Shown here: piece after piece, positions 16,594-23,389 of the stretch
Layout of the letters: each line of letters begins with the position of its first letter
Position numbering within the stretch: position 1 is the stretch's first letter
Source of the DNA: DAOVQB01 sp023128935
GTDB taxonomy: Bacteria > Eisenbacteria > RBG-16-71-46 > CAIMUX01 > WJJG01
Length of the DNA stretch: 23,389 nt
NCBI GenBank assembly: GCA_030628905.1
Contig: DAOVQB010000056.1
Span: forward strand, 1-23,389
Direction: 5' to 3'
Made by a program: the position numbers and the translations under genes
Notes under the pieces: generated by a model
Told to the model about the DNA's origin: nothing
Databases searched by the model: none
The model's input: the letters and a program-made list of their open reading frames with translations, nothing else

Positions 16594-16696
16594 CCCAGCG
16601 ATCGCCCCCGGCACTGCCGGAGAAGATTCTGTTCCCAACCAGAACCACTCCCCTTGGCGCTGCGCTATGGCCTTTGCGTTCAAGAAAGCAAACCTC

Positions 16697-16710
16697 CCCG
16701 CTTGAGCGGG
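16697..16710 (-). terminator. Small stem-loop after purH
   Basis: CCCGC/GCGGG with a TTGA loop lies directly after the purH stop and is followed on the minus strand by GAGGTTTGCTTTCTT. This is a short GC stem with a loosely T-rich tail, so at best a weak terminator or attenuator before the transglycosylase gene. Confidence 0.3.
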
Positions 16711-16713
16711 CCC

Positions 16714-18261
16714 TTAGTGCATGAACACCCGCTCGCCCGTAAGAAGCATGGCGATCCCATGCTGGTTGCAGGCCGCGATGCTCTCGTTGTCGCGCCTTGA
16801 ACCACCGGGCTGCACGATCGCGCTCACTCCCATCTGAGCGGCACGGTCCACCACGTCGCGGAATGGGAAGAAGGCATCGCTTGCCAGCACCGATCCCGCC
16901 GTCGCATGCCCCGCGCGTTGGGCCTTCAAGAGCGCCACCTCTGCCGCGTCGATCCGGCTCGTCTGACCGCAGCCGAGCCCGATCGATTGCCCGTTCTTGC
17001 TTAGAACAATCGCATTGGACCTGACGTGACGTGTCACTCGCCAGGCGAAGTCCAACTCCCTGAGCGTCTCGCCATCGGGCTCTGCCTCGGTCACACACTT
17101 CCATTGTGCGGTGCCCGTATGGGGCGGCATCGGTGTCTGCACCAAAACCGCTTCGCCCAGTGAACGGAACCTCAAGTCCGCGGCGTCCGCACCGCCGGAA
17201 CTCTGCGGTGGAAGGGTCAACAGACGCAGGTTCTTCTTTTTCTTGAGCACGACCTTGGCATCCTCGGCCCAGGAGGGTGCCCCTACCACTTCAAGAAACA
17301 TGCCGGTCAAAAGCCGGGCCACAGCTTCATCCGCGGGGCGGTTCAGGAGTACGATGCCGCCAAAGGCAGAAAGGGCGTCGCAATCACGAGCCCGCTCAAA
17401 GGCCTCCGCGGGACTCGCGCCCAGCGCCACACCGCACGGGGTGCCGTGCTTGATGATGACACAGGCCGTCTCCCCAAACTCTCCCAGGCATTGCCAGGCG
17501 GCCCACGTGTCCGCGAAGTTATTGTATGAGAGCTCTTTTCCCTGAAGCTGTGCGACACGCTTCCAGAACCCCTCGCCGCTGATGTAACAGGAAGCCTGCT
17601 GGTTCGGGTTCTCCCCGTAGCGCAGGCCTTGCAGCCGCTTCCCGCCGGCCGCCCAGTACTCAGGCATCTCTCTCTCTGCACGGAGGTATCGGTAGATGGC
17701 AGCGTCATAGGTGCAGGTGAGCCCGAAAGCCTCGGCGGCCAGCCGCGCAGCCTCCTGCTCCGGGAATTGCCCCGGCGTCTCCGCCAGGCGTGCGGCCACC
17801 GCCTCGTAGTGAGACGGAGAGGGCACCACAACAACATGCCGGTGGTTCTTTGCGGCCGCCCGGATCATGGCCGGCCCTCCGATATCGATCATCTCAATGC
17901 AACTTGCGCGATCCGCTCCACTGCGGGCAACGGTCTCCTCAAAGGGGTAGAGATTCACGCAGAGCAGATCAATCGGAGCGATGCCGTGGTCTTCGGCCTG
18001 CTTCCGATCCTCGGCTCTATCACGCCTCATCAGAAGGCCACCGTGAACCTGAGGCGTCAGCGTCTTGAGGCGTCCCTCAAATAGGTCGGGCAACCCGGAG
18101 AGCTGATCAATCGGCGTCACACGCACTCCGCCGCCGGTCAGATGGCGAGCGGTCCCGCCGGTTGAGATGATCTCGATACCTAGCGCATCGAGCGCCCGCG
18201 CGAATTCTAGAATGCCGCTCTTGTCATAGACCGATAGCAGTGCGCGTTTGACCTGGATCAC
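16714..18261 (-). CDS. purH: Bifunctional AICAR transformylase / IMP cyclohydrolase
   Basis: Catalyses the last two steps of de novo IMP synthesis: formylation of AICAR using 10-formyl-tetrahydrofolate, then ring closure. The 515-aa length is normal. The N-terminal MGS-like cyclohydrolase domain shows LSVYDKSG, IISTGGTARHL, FEGRLKTLTPQVHGG and CVNLYPFEETV; MIDIGGPAMIRAAAKN closes it. The transformylase part starts at LRYGENPNQ (213-221), then YNNFADTWAA, the catalytic IIKHGTPCGVA (Lys271-His272), SAFGGIV, SNAIVL and GQTSRIDA, and ends SIVQPGG-type (AIVQPGGSRRD) with MLLTGERVFMH. The GTG at 18261 has GGGAGGAG six bases upstream; the frame extends to a TTG at 18309 but without family similarity there. 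It follows purC by 100 nt and is probably cotranscribed from the purC promoter. Confidence 0.98.
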   Translation of the reverse strand: MIQVKRALLSVYDKSGILEFARALDALGIEIISTGGTARHLTGGGVRVTPIDQLSGLPDLFEGRLKTLTPQVHGGLLMRRDRAEDRKQAEDHGIAPIDLLCVNLYPFEETVARSGADRASCIEMIDIGGPAMIRAAAKNHRHVVVVPSPSHYEAVAARLAETPGQFPEQEAARLAAEAFGLTCTYDAAIYRYLRAEREMPEYWAAGGKRLQGLRYGENPNQQASCYISGEGFWKRVAQLQGKELSYNNFADTWAAWQCLGEFGETACVIIKHGTPCGVALGASPAEAFERARDCDALSAFGGIVLLNRPADEAVARLLTGMFLEVVGAPSWAEDAKVVLKKKKNLRLLTLPPQSSGGADAADLRFRSLGEAVLVQTPMPPHTGTAQWKCVTEAEPDGETLRELDFAWRVTRHVRSNAIVLSKNGQSIGLGCGQTSRIDAAEVALLKAQRAGHATAGSVLASDAFFPFRDVVDRAAQMGVSAIVQPGGSRRDNESIAACNQHGIAMLLTGERVFMH

Positions 18262-18361
18262 CCTCTGCTCCTCCCATGCTTCCGCAAGAAGACACTTCCC
18301 CGTTTCCAATCAGCCGGCACGCTAGAGAAACGCTTTCCCTCGAAGGGCGCGCACACTCACA

Positions 18362-19297
18362 TTACCACTTGGGTTGCGCCGCACCCCCCGTCAGCATGTC
18401 CTCGGCCATCAAATAGCGTTCCCGGGTCTTGCGAATGATCTCTTCTGGCAATACCGGCGGCGGCGACTCGCGGTCCCAGTCGACTGAGAGCAGGTAGTCA
18501 CGCAGGACCTGTTTGTCCAGGCTCACCGGCTGTTTGCCACGTCCCACCGACTGCGCTGGCCAGAAGCGCGAGGAATCGGGCGTGAGCACCTCATCGATCA
18601 GGGCAATGTTTCCATCGATCCAACCGAACTCGAGCTTGGTGTCTGCGATCACGATGCCGCGCTCTCTGGCGTACGCAGCGCCCTTAGCGTACACCTCTAG
18701 GCTCAAGCGTTGAAGATCCTCAGCCAGCTGCGTGCCGAACTGGTCCGCGAGCTGCGCCAAGGTCATCGGCTCGTCATGCCCCTCATCGGCCTTTGTTGTT
18801 GGCGTAAAGATCGGCTCAGGAAGAGGATCGAACTGCTTGAGCCCATCTCGTAGCTTGACCCCGCTGATCTCGCCGGTCTTCAGGTAGGCGGCGCAACCAG
18901 AGCCAGCCAGATAGCCGCGCACAATACACTCAACCTTGATCGGCTCGGCCTTGCGCACAAGCATCGCCCGGCCTGCCAGCATCGGGCCATACTCGCGTAG
19001 CCCCTCGGGGAACTCATTGGGATCATCGCTGAGGAAGTGAGTTGGCATCATGGATCCGAAGCCGCGCAACCAGAAGGCTGAGATTCGTCCCAGCACACTT
19101 CCCCTACCCGGGATGCCATTGGGCATGACGTGGTCAAACGCGGAGATGCGGTCAGTCGCAACGAGGAGCAGGCAGCTGTCGAGATCAATGATCTCGCGAA
19201 CCTTCCCGCGCCGGCCGGGCCGCATGCCGATCTCTTCAAGGCTCATGAAAGCCGCCGGGCCCATCGTGTTCTGCGCCGAAGGCATCTTTTTCTCCAT
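18362..19297 (-). CDS. purC: SAICAR synthase (long, yeast-type)
   Basis: Phosphoribosylaminoimidazole-succinocarboxamide synthase joins aspartate to CAIR using ATP, two steps upstream of PurH's substrate AICAR. At 311 residues it belongs to the long class, like yeast Ade1, rather than the roughly 237-aa E. coli class. Motifs: GKVREIIDL (31-39), TDRISAFDHVMPNGIPGRG (48-66), VECIVRGYLAGSG (122-134), YLKTGEISGVKL (138-149), PEPIFTPTTKADEGHDE (160-176) and IVIADTKLEFG (215-225). The ATG at 19297 has GGGAGG five bases upstream, an ideal ribosome site. It is the first gene after a clear promoter and a long structured leader, and heads a purC-purH pair. PurB, needed between the two reactions, is not in the window. 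Confidence 0.98.
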   Translation of the reverse strand: MEKKMPSAQNTMGPAAFMSLEEIGMRPGRRGKVREIIDLDSCLLLVATDRISAFDHVMPNGIPGRGSVLGRISAFWLRGFGSMMPTHFLSDDPNEFPEGLREYGPMLAGRAMLVRKAEPIKVECIVRGYLAGSGCAAYLKTGEISGVKLRDGLKQFDPLPEPIFTPTTKADEGHDEPMTLAQLADQFGTQLAEDLQRLSLEVYAKGAAYARERGIVIADTKLEFGWIDGNIALIDEVLTPDSSRFWPAQSVGRGKQPVSLDKQVLRDYLLSVDWDRESPPPVLPEEIIRKTRERYLMAEDMLTGGAAQPKW

Positions 19298-19329
19298 GCT
19301 ATCCTCCCGGGTCTTCCTGCCCTTGTGAG

Positions 19330-19364
19330 TTGCGGCAAAAGACAGCCAGGGCGCCGCAAGCTGT
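19330..19364 (-). promoter_or_regulatory. Possible pseudoknot in the purC leader
   Basis: On the transcript strand ACAGC (19364-19360) can pair with GCTGT (19346-19342), and the adjoining TTGCGGC (19359-19353) can pair with GCCGCAA (19336-19330). The two stems interleave, as in an H-type pseudoknot, or exclude one another as a switch. The end lies 32 nt before the purC ATG. It matches no riboswitch class I recognise; the ZTP (pfl) and PRPP consensus elements are not apparent. Regulatory role is inference. Confidence 0.35.
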
Positions 19365-19388
19365 AAATATGGCCAACCCGCTTGATGG

Positions 19389-19412
19389 CCCCCCGAGCCA
19401 GCTTCGGTGGGG
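19389..19412 (-). promoter_or_regulatory. GC-rich hairpin in the purC leader
   Basis: CCCC-CCGA (19389-19396) pairs with TCGG-GGGG (19404-19407 and 19409-19412) with one bulged base and a seven-base loop. It would form near the 5' end of the purC transcript. No T-run follows, so it is not an intrinsic terminator. Confidence 0.45.
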
Positions 19413-19429
19413 AGCCAAGTGACCCGATC

Positions 19430-19458
19430 CTTATAGCATTCCCCCGAAGTGCTCTCAA
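19430..19458 (-). promoter_or_regulatory. Sigma70-type promoter for purC-purH
   Basis: Minus strand: -35 TTGAGA (19458-19453), a 17-bp spacer, and -10 TATAAG (19435-19430) preceded by TGC, an extended -10 element. Five of six bases match consensus in each hexamer except that TTGAGA differs from TTGACA only at C to G. The predicted start near 19423 leaves a leader of about 125 nt before the purC ATG. Confidence 0.7.
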
Positions 19459-19537
19459 GAAGGGGTGCTTCCCATCATCCGCCGCCACCGTTGTTTGATT
19501 CATGGCTGCGCGCTTCAGGCGGTGGAATCTGCGAGCC

Positions 19538-20116
19538 CTATTCTCGGATCGAGCGGGCCACGGTGTAGCCCCTGGACTGCTTGAGTTTCTCGTAATTGCC
19601 GAAGACCTCCTCCAAATTCCGACGTATGAAGCGCCTGAGTCCCGAAATGGTCACAATGGTCAGCCGTCCTCCCGGCTTCAGATGGCGCTTGGCGTCCTGC
19701 AGGATGATCGTCAGCAGTTCCCGGCCCACTTGGGCGGGTAGGTTGGAAGCAATGTGGTCAAACTGGATGTCCGCCACCTCACGCAACGCGTTGCTGAGAT
19801 AGAAATCGCAATTGCGCAGCCGATTCTGTATCGCGTTTTTTCTCGCAAACTCTATTGCGACGAAATCCTTGTCCACCAGATGGACACGCCCGTTCGGTGA
19901 GTCGGCGGCCACGGCGAGTCCGATCGCTCCGTACCCGCAGCCGAGATCCAAAGTCACATCGCCCGCTTCCACATCCATGCGTTCGATCAAGAGGAAAGAC
20001 CCATCGTCGATGCGTCGGGGGCTGAAGAGGCCCCAGGTGGTGTGGAATGTAAATGCACGCCCCCGGAGTCTGGCGTTGAACACGATGTCCTCTTTCAGCC
20101 TCCCAAGGTCTTTCAT
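19538..20116 (-). CDS. RsmC-like small class I SAM-dependent methyltransferase
   Basis: A 192-aa methyltransferase with the MTS fold of the RsmC/COG2813 type. The family opening FHTTWGLFSPRRIDDGSFLLIE (24-45, in part) is followed by the SAM-binding motif LDLGCGYGAIGL (56-67) and HLVDKD at about 79-84. The position of the base-methylating NPP(F/Y) motif reads SNLPAQVGREL (124-134). This NLPA form resembles a subfamily of RsmC-like proteins whose target is not defined. It is about half the length of E. coli RsmC, lacking the N-terminal duplicated domain, so the call is a generic rRNA or RNA guanine methyltransferase candidate. The ATG at 20116 has GGAG seven bases upstream. It lies 155 nt downstream of comEC, and its 3' neighbour is the purC promoter region. 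Confidence 0.88.
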   Translation of the reverse strand: MKDLGRLKEDIVFNARLRGRAFTFHTTWGLFSPRRIDDGSFLLIERMDVEAGDVTLDLGCGYGAIGLAVAADSPNGRVHLVDKDFVAIEFARKNAIQNRLRNCDFYLSNALREVADIQFDHIASNLPAQVGRELLTIILQDAKRHLKPGGRLTIVTISGLRRFIRRNLEEVFGNYEKLKQSRGYTVARSIRE

Positions 20117-20271
20117 CCGCGCTCTCCTTTTCCCTCTCGTTCGAATGGGCGTTCAGGCCACGTTGTGTCAGACGCTGCGCTTGTGTCAACTCTTCTGGCG
20201 CCCTCCAGGGCCGCTGCCTCGCGAGTTCCACGCCGCCTGCCGATGCCCGGGACGCACGTCTCACTAATCAT
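20117..20271. other. Intergenic gap between comEC and the methyltransferase, with a direct repeat
   Basis: The gap holds two exact copies of TTGTGTCA (20163-20170 and 20181-20188) 18 bp apart, and a small GCCC/GGGC stem-loop (about 20200-20211). On the minus strand a perfect -35-like TTGACA overlaps one repeat, but no -10 is found at 16-18 bp. This could be an operator for the methyltransferase gene; the evidence is weak. Confidence 0.3.
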
Positions 20272-22908
20272 CTACCCGCGCTCTCGCGCCCTAGCACATT
20301 CTGGCCCAGCAGATCCGGTAAGCACGAGTGTTCGCCGCGATGACCACCCGCGCACCTGCCAGTTGCCATGGCGACAGGCGATGACGATCGTTCCATCTCG
20401 ATCGGTGCGGAAGACCTCAGCCCCGCAGCCGGCGGCATCCATCAAGACGCGCTCAGCGGGATGACCAAACCGGTTCCGGCGCCCGGCAGAGACCAGCAGC
20501 GCGCGCGGGGTCACTGCACGCAGCAGGCGCTCGGTTGTCGAGCTGGCGCTCCCGTGGTGCGCGGCGGAGAGAACGCCGGCAGCCTTTACCAAGCCCAGGC
20601 TGATCCACTCATCCTCAACTGTTCCCGGAACATCGGATGTGATGAGCATGCGAAGATCGGGCACCTCTATCGCGATGGCCAGTGCTCCCGCATTGTCATC
20701 CTCATAGTCACACGCCGGCGCATCGGGGTGCAGGATGACCGCGATGCCCCCGGCAGTCCGTAGAGTGTCACCCCGGCCTATGCCTCGGATCGACACTCCA
20801 GTTGCCTCCATGGCAGCCAGCCACCGCACGATGCGCTCACACGGCTTCCACCCGCGCGGATGATAGATCGTCCCGATGGGAATCCCGGCCATTCGAAGCT
20901 CTTCGATTCCACCGGTGTGATCCAGGTCATCATGCGTCAGGATCAGCCGGTCGATTTTCGTGCGGCCCAGACTGCGCAGCGCTTCCTCCAGGCACCGCCG
21001 GGGGCGATCTGCACGCCCTGGTTCCGGTCCCACATCAACTACCCAGGTCTCTTTACTCCAAAGGCAAACCCAGGCTTCCCCCTGGCCGACATCCAGCATG
21101 AGGAATGCCGGAGAGTGTGCCACCGTCGGTGCGGTCAGTGTGACCAGGCCGGCCAGACAGAGCGCTGCCGCGGCACGTGCGGGAAGGCGGACGGGGGCGC
21201 ACCAGACGAGCGCGATCAGCAGTGCTGCGCTAAGACCCAGACCCCGCGACAACTGCCTGCCCACGAGCCACTGGTCGCAGATATCCCCAAGACGCGCTGC
21301 AAGAAGCAGAAAACCATCAGTTGCACATTGTGCCGGGGATAGAGCGACATCCGCTGGGAAACCGGGCAGCTGTGCCAAGAGCAACCCCGGCAGCAATACG
21401 GCCGGCAGGAGCGCCGCGAGCGGCAGTAGGACCGCATTGCTGAGGAGGAAGAACGGGCTCGCCCAGCCGAAGTGAGTCAGAACAAGTGGCCACGCAGTCG
21501 ACTGCGCCGCCATGAGCGTCGCTGCGACGCGCCCACCGCGCCCTGTCCAGTGGTGCTTCCCATCGGTCTGGATCTTGGGCTGCGGTGTTGCAGGGGTGAA
21601 GTGGCGCTGCTCCCGGGGGCCCACTGCACCTAGCAGGGCCAGTGTCACAAGGTAGGAGAGCTGGAATCCCGCCTCCCGCCAGCAGCCAGGCTGGAACCAG
21701 ATCGATAGAACCAGGAGGAGGAGCAGCAGCGTCTGGGGGCGCGCGCAGCGGCCCGTGGCCCGCAGCAGGCACCAGAGCGATCCAGCCCAGACAGCGCGCA
21801 GGACGGATGTGCCCCAACCCACTAGGAGCCCATAGGCGGGAAGGGCGGTGGCCAACAAGAGCCAGCGGCTGCGTGAACCGACGGGCAAGAGCCAAATGAG
21901 ACTAGCCAGGATGCCTCCCACAAGCCCCACATGAAAGCCGCTCACTGCCAGCAGATGCCCCACTCCGGCCCGCCGCAGAGTCTCCGTGGCACCTTCGGCG
22001 TTGCCCGCAACCGCCCTTCTGCCCAGGAAAAAGCAGGCGGCAAACGCGCCTCCTCCCCCTCCCAACCTAGCGCGTATCTCCTCTGCCAACGTGCTGCGCA
22101 AGCTGCCGGCCATTCCCCGTATCCATTGCGCCCACCGACTCAAGCACAGGCGCGCTGACAGCATACTTTTCCCAATCCTGGAGCCACCCACCAGGCCCCC
22201 ACCTGGGCATCGCTCCACATCCCGCTTAGCAACCAGCATCACCGGCCGCGCCCATCCCCCCGCCCCACGAGCTCTCAGATAGGGACAATCGTTCCATGCC
22301 CCCGGGCCACGCTGCCCTCTGGCTGCCTCTATGCGGACGAAGCCTTCGACCGGTCCATTTCCCGGCACCTCTCCGCTGCCAACAGACAGAGGCAGTAAGC
22401 GGAATGAGCAGAGCAACCGAAGCGGGCTCCTCAGGCGCTGCACCTCCTGCTCCCCGATCCGTCTCGCTGCGGATATCAAGAGCAGATCCCGGCCACCTGC
22501 GTGCGTCCAGAACCCCTCTACGTATGCTTCTCCCTCGAGCTGTTGCGCCTGCGCGATTGACAATTGGAACCGGTCGCGCGCCAGGCAAGCCCGACCGCTT
22601 CCGAGCGCCAGCAATGCGAGGCACAGCAGCAAGTCATTGCGGTAGCCTTTGTGCTCAGGCTGCGCGTCCCCCGCGCGCCGCCCCTGCCCCTTGATGTCAC
22701 CGTACGGCCCACGGCGCCGCGCATGGATCCTTTCCACGACCAGAACAGCGCCCGCCAGAAGCCCGCCAAACGCTCCTGCCAGGAATCCAAGCAAGCCTGG
22801 TTGGCCGCCCGGTGGTGCGAGCTGGAACTCACCCAGCAACAGACCTAGTGTGATGATGATTGTGGCAACTGCGCTCCCACTGAAGCGCTCGGATATTCTC
22901 CCCCTCAT
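20272..22908 (-). CDS. comEC: ComEC/Rec2 DNA-uptake channel
   Basis: Inner-membrane channel that carries single-stranded DNA into the cytoplasm during natural transformation. The 878-residue protein has N-terminal membrane helices and a soluble DUF4131-like region. The multi-helix Competence domain follows, with RRAGVGHLLAVSGFHVGLVGG (part; about 312-332) and AGFQLSYLVTLALLG (about 413-427). A C-terminal metallo-beta-lactamase-like domain shows MLDVGQGEAW, LTHDDLDHTGGIEEL (metal-binding His/Asp near 658-664), SAAHHGSASS (about 781-790) and RNRFGHP. These are the full-length ComEC features, including the nuclease-like domain absent from short versions. I chose the ATG at 22908; a TTG at 22929 is possible, and neither has a clear ribosome site. 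Three 34-bp repeats lie just upstream. No other competence gene is present in the window. Confidence 0.94.
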   Translation of the reverse strand: MRGRISERFSGSAVATIIITLGLLLGEFQLAPPGGQPGLLGFLAGAFGGLLAGAVLVVERIHARRRGPYGDIKGQGRRAGDAQPEHKGYRNDLLLCLALLALGSGRACLARDRFQLSIAQAQQLEGEAYVEGFWTHAGGRDLLLISAARRIGEQEVQRLRSPLRLLCSFRLLPLSVGSGEVPGNGPVEGFVRIEAARGQRGPGAWNDCPYLRARGAGGWARPVMLVAKRDVERCPGGGLVGGSRIGKSMLSARLCLSRWAQWIRGMAGSLRSTLAEEIRARLGGGGGAFAACFFLGRRAVAGNAEGATETLRRAGVGHLLAVSGFHVGLVGGILASLIWLLPVGSRSRWLLLATALPAYGLLVGWGTSVLRAVWAGSLWCLLRATGRCARPQTLLLLLLVLSIWFQPGCWREAGFQLSYLVTLALLGAVGPREQRHFTPATPQPKIQTDGKHHWTGRGGRVAATLMAAQSTAWPLVLTHFGWASPFFLLSNAVLLPLAALLPAVLLPGLLLAQLPGFPADVALSPAQCATDGFLLLAARLGDICDQWLVGRQLSRGLGLSAALLIALVWCAPVRLPARAAAALCLAGLVTLTAPTVAHSPAFLMLDVGQGEAWVCLWSKETWVVDVGPEPGRADRPRRCLEEALRSLGRTKIDRLILTHDDLDHTGGIEELRMAGIPIGTIYHPRGWKPCERIVRWLAAMEATGVSIRGIGRGDTLRTAGGIAVILHPDAPACDYEDDNAGALAIAIEVPDLRMLITSDVPGTVEDEWISLGLVKAAGVLSAAHHGSASSTTERLLRAVTPRALLVSAGRRNRFGHPAERVLMDAAGCGAEVFRTDRDGTIVIACRHGNWQVRGWSSRRTLVLTGSAGPECARARERG

Positions 22909-22952
22909 GTGGATGCAGAGAGGTAGCAAGAACAGCGCCGCTTTGACCCCCA

Positions 22953-23054
22953 GGATGGATAGTCAGGACTACAACCTTTGCTAAGAGGATGGATAGTCAG
23001 GACTGTAACCTTCGGTAAGAGGATCGATAGTCAGGACTGCAACCTTCCGTAAGG
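22953..23054. repeat. 34-bp tandem repeat, three copies
   Basis: Copies start at 22953, 22987 and 23021, each beginning GGATSGATAGTCAGGACT and continuing with AACCTT and TAAG. Differences cluster at unit bases 19-20 (AC, GT, GC) and 27-29 (TGC, CGG, CCG), plus base 5 in the third copy. Each unit contains a short inverted repeat AGTC-AG-GACT and a CCTT-NNNT-AAG(G) near-hairpin whose loop holds the second variable block. There are no spacers, so this is not a CRISPR array. Confidence 0.93.
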
Positions 23055-23149
23055 GGGGACGCGAGGGTTAGAGTATGGAGCGACGATCGAATTGAGGCTC
23101 TTCAGAGTTTCGCGTGGCCGATTCCATGGGAGACCGGGGAGGGCCTTGA

Positions 23150-23191
23150 ATGAAGATCCTGTTTCGAAGAGTGGTCAGCAAAGACCGGTAA
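23150..23191 (+). other. 13-codon mini-ORF with strong ribosome site
   Basis: ATG at 23150 is preceded by GGGGAGGG six bases upstream and directly follows the TGA of an even shorter frame. It reads MKILFRRVVSKDR and stops at TAA inside the first 14-bp repeat copy. This may be a real small peptide, a leader peptide, or the 5' remnant of a gene broken by the 14-bp expansion; none can be shown here. Confidence 0.25.
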
Positions 23192-23232
23192 GCAAAGACC
23201 GGTAAGCAAGGATCGGTAAGCAAAGATCGCAA
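23177..23232. repeat. 14-bp tandem repeat, four copies
   Basis: AGCAAAGACCGGTA occurs exactly at 23177 and 23191. It is followed by the variants AGCAAGGATCGGTA (23205) and AGCAAAGATCGCAA (23219). The unit contains the palindrome ACCGGT, so neighbouring copies can pair with each other. The length is not a multiple of three. Confidence 0.93.
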
Positions 23233-23389
23233 CGCCTCCTGAGGTCGTGGATGAGGTTTTGCCGTAACTACTCAGGTCGATTCCTGACCGGATAGACAGG
23301 ATCTCGGCAAGCCGGGAGTGGCTGCAGACGAGATCGGGGTACTCAGCAGGGGGTGCGGCCCGGCTACGAAGTGTCGAAGACCGGGACGA

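Larger units (their letters stand above)
22930..23389. other. Repeat-rich stretch without a supportable gene, upstream of comEC
   Basis: No reading frame longer than about 40 codons with a plausible start lies here on either strand, and no tRNA or rRNA is recognisable. It contains a 34-bp tandem repeat (x3), a 14-bp tandem repeat (x4) and a TCAGG/CCTGA hairpin near 23271-23286. There is also a 13-codon mini-ORF with a strong ribosome site (23150-23191). A partly open frame without a start codon runs to the right edge from about 23268. It could be a regulatory region, a small RNA locus or decayed sequence. Confidence 0.6.

Noticed and set aside
22953..23232. CRISPR array in the repeat-rich region
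   Set aside because: Copies abut with no unique spacers between them, and no cas gene is present.
23351..23389. Group II intron 5' end (GTGCGGCC)
   Set aside because: Only a few bases match; no domain V and no reverse transcriptase is in the window. It cannot be tested at the edge.

Overview
The window is a GC-rich stretch of a bacterial chromosome carrying fifteen recognisable protein genes. All lie on the minus strand and are packed head to tail, so transcription runs from high to low coordinates. No tRNA, rRNA, transposase, phage gene or CRISPR array is visible. The genome looks Gram-negative: there is a periplasmic lytic transglycosylase, a probable lipoprotein, HslVU and a ComEC channel. 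An affinity to the FCB group (Bacteroidetes/Gemmatimonadetes/Fibrobacteres and related uncultured phyla) is inferred from two things. SecA is very long (1065 aa) and has a Bacteroidetes-like insertion. An Ig-like lipoprotein has the 'PPKGGP' mature N-terminus and Asp/Asn-Gly loops familiar from that group. GTG and TTG starts are common. The phylum cannot be settled from the sequence alone.

Right to left, in order of transcription. Positions 22909-23389 hold no supportable gene but carry two families of short tandem repeats (34 bp x3 and 14 bp x4). Then come comEC (DNA uptake channel) and a small RsmC-like methyltransferase. A clear sigma70-type promoter follows at 19430-19458, with a leader of about 125 nt that can fold into a hairpin and a possible pseudoknot. 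It drives purC and purH, two enzymes of late de novo purine synthesis. Next are a Slt-type lytic transglycosylase, a small membrane lipid kinase of the DGK1/SEC59/VTE5 type, and secA.

The left half is a compact block: topA, xerC, hslV, hslU, argF, an Ig-like lipoprotein, dapF and a YbdG-type mechanosensitive channel. Gaps are mostly 0-32 nt and three joins overlap or nearly abut. The order topA-xerC-hslV-hslU resembles the codV/clpQY locus of Firmicutes without trmFO. argF (arginine) and dapF (lysine/meso-DAP) are the biosynthetic members, and the lipoprotein sits between them.

Most of the window is ordinary housekeeping sequence. The parts that ordinary genes do not explain are the repeat-rich region upstream of comEC, the structured purC leader, the hairpins on both sides of the secA upstream region, and a four-cysteine insertion in the second nucleotide-binding domain of SecA.
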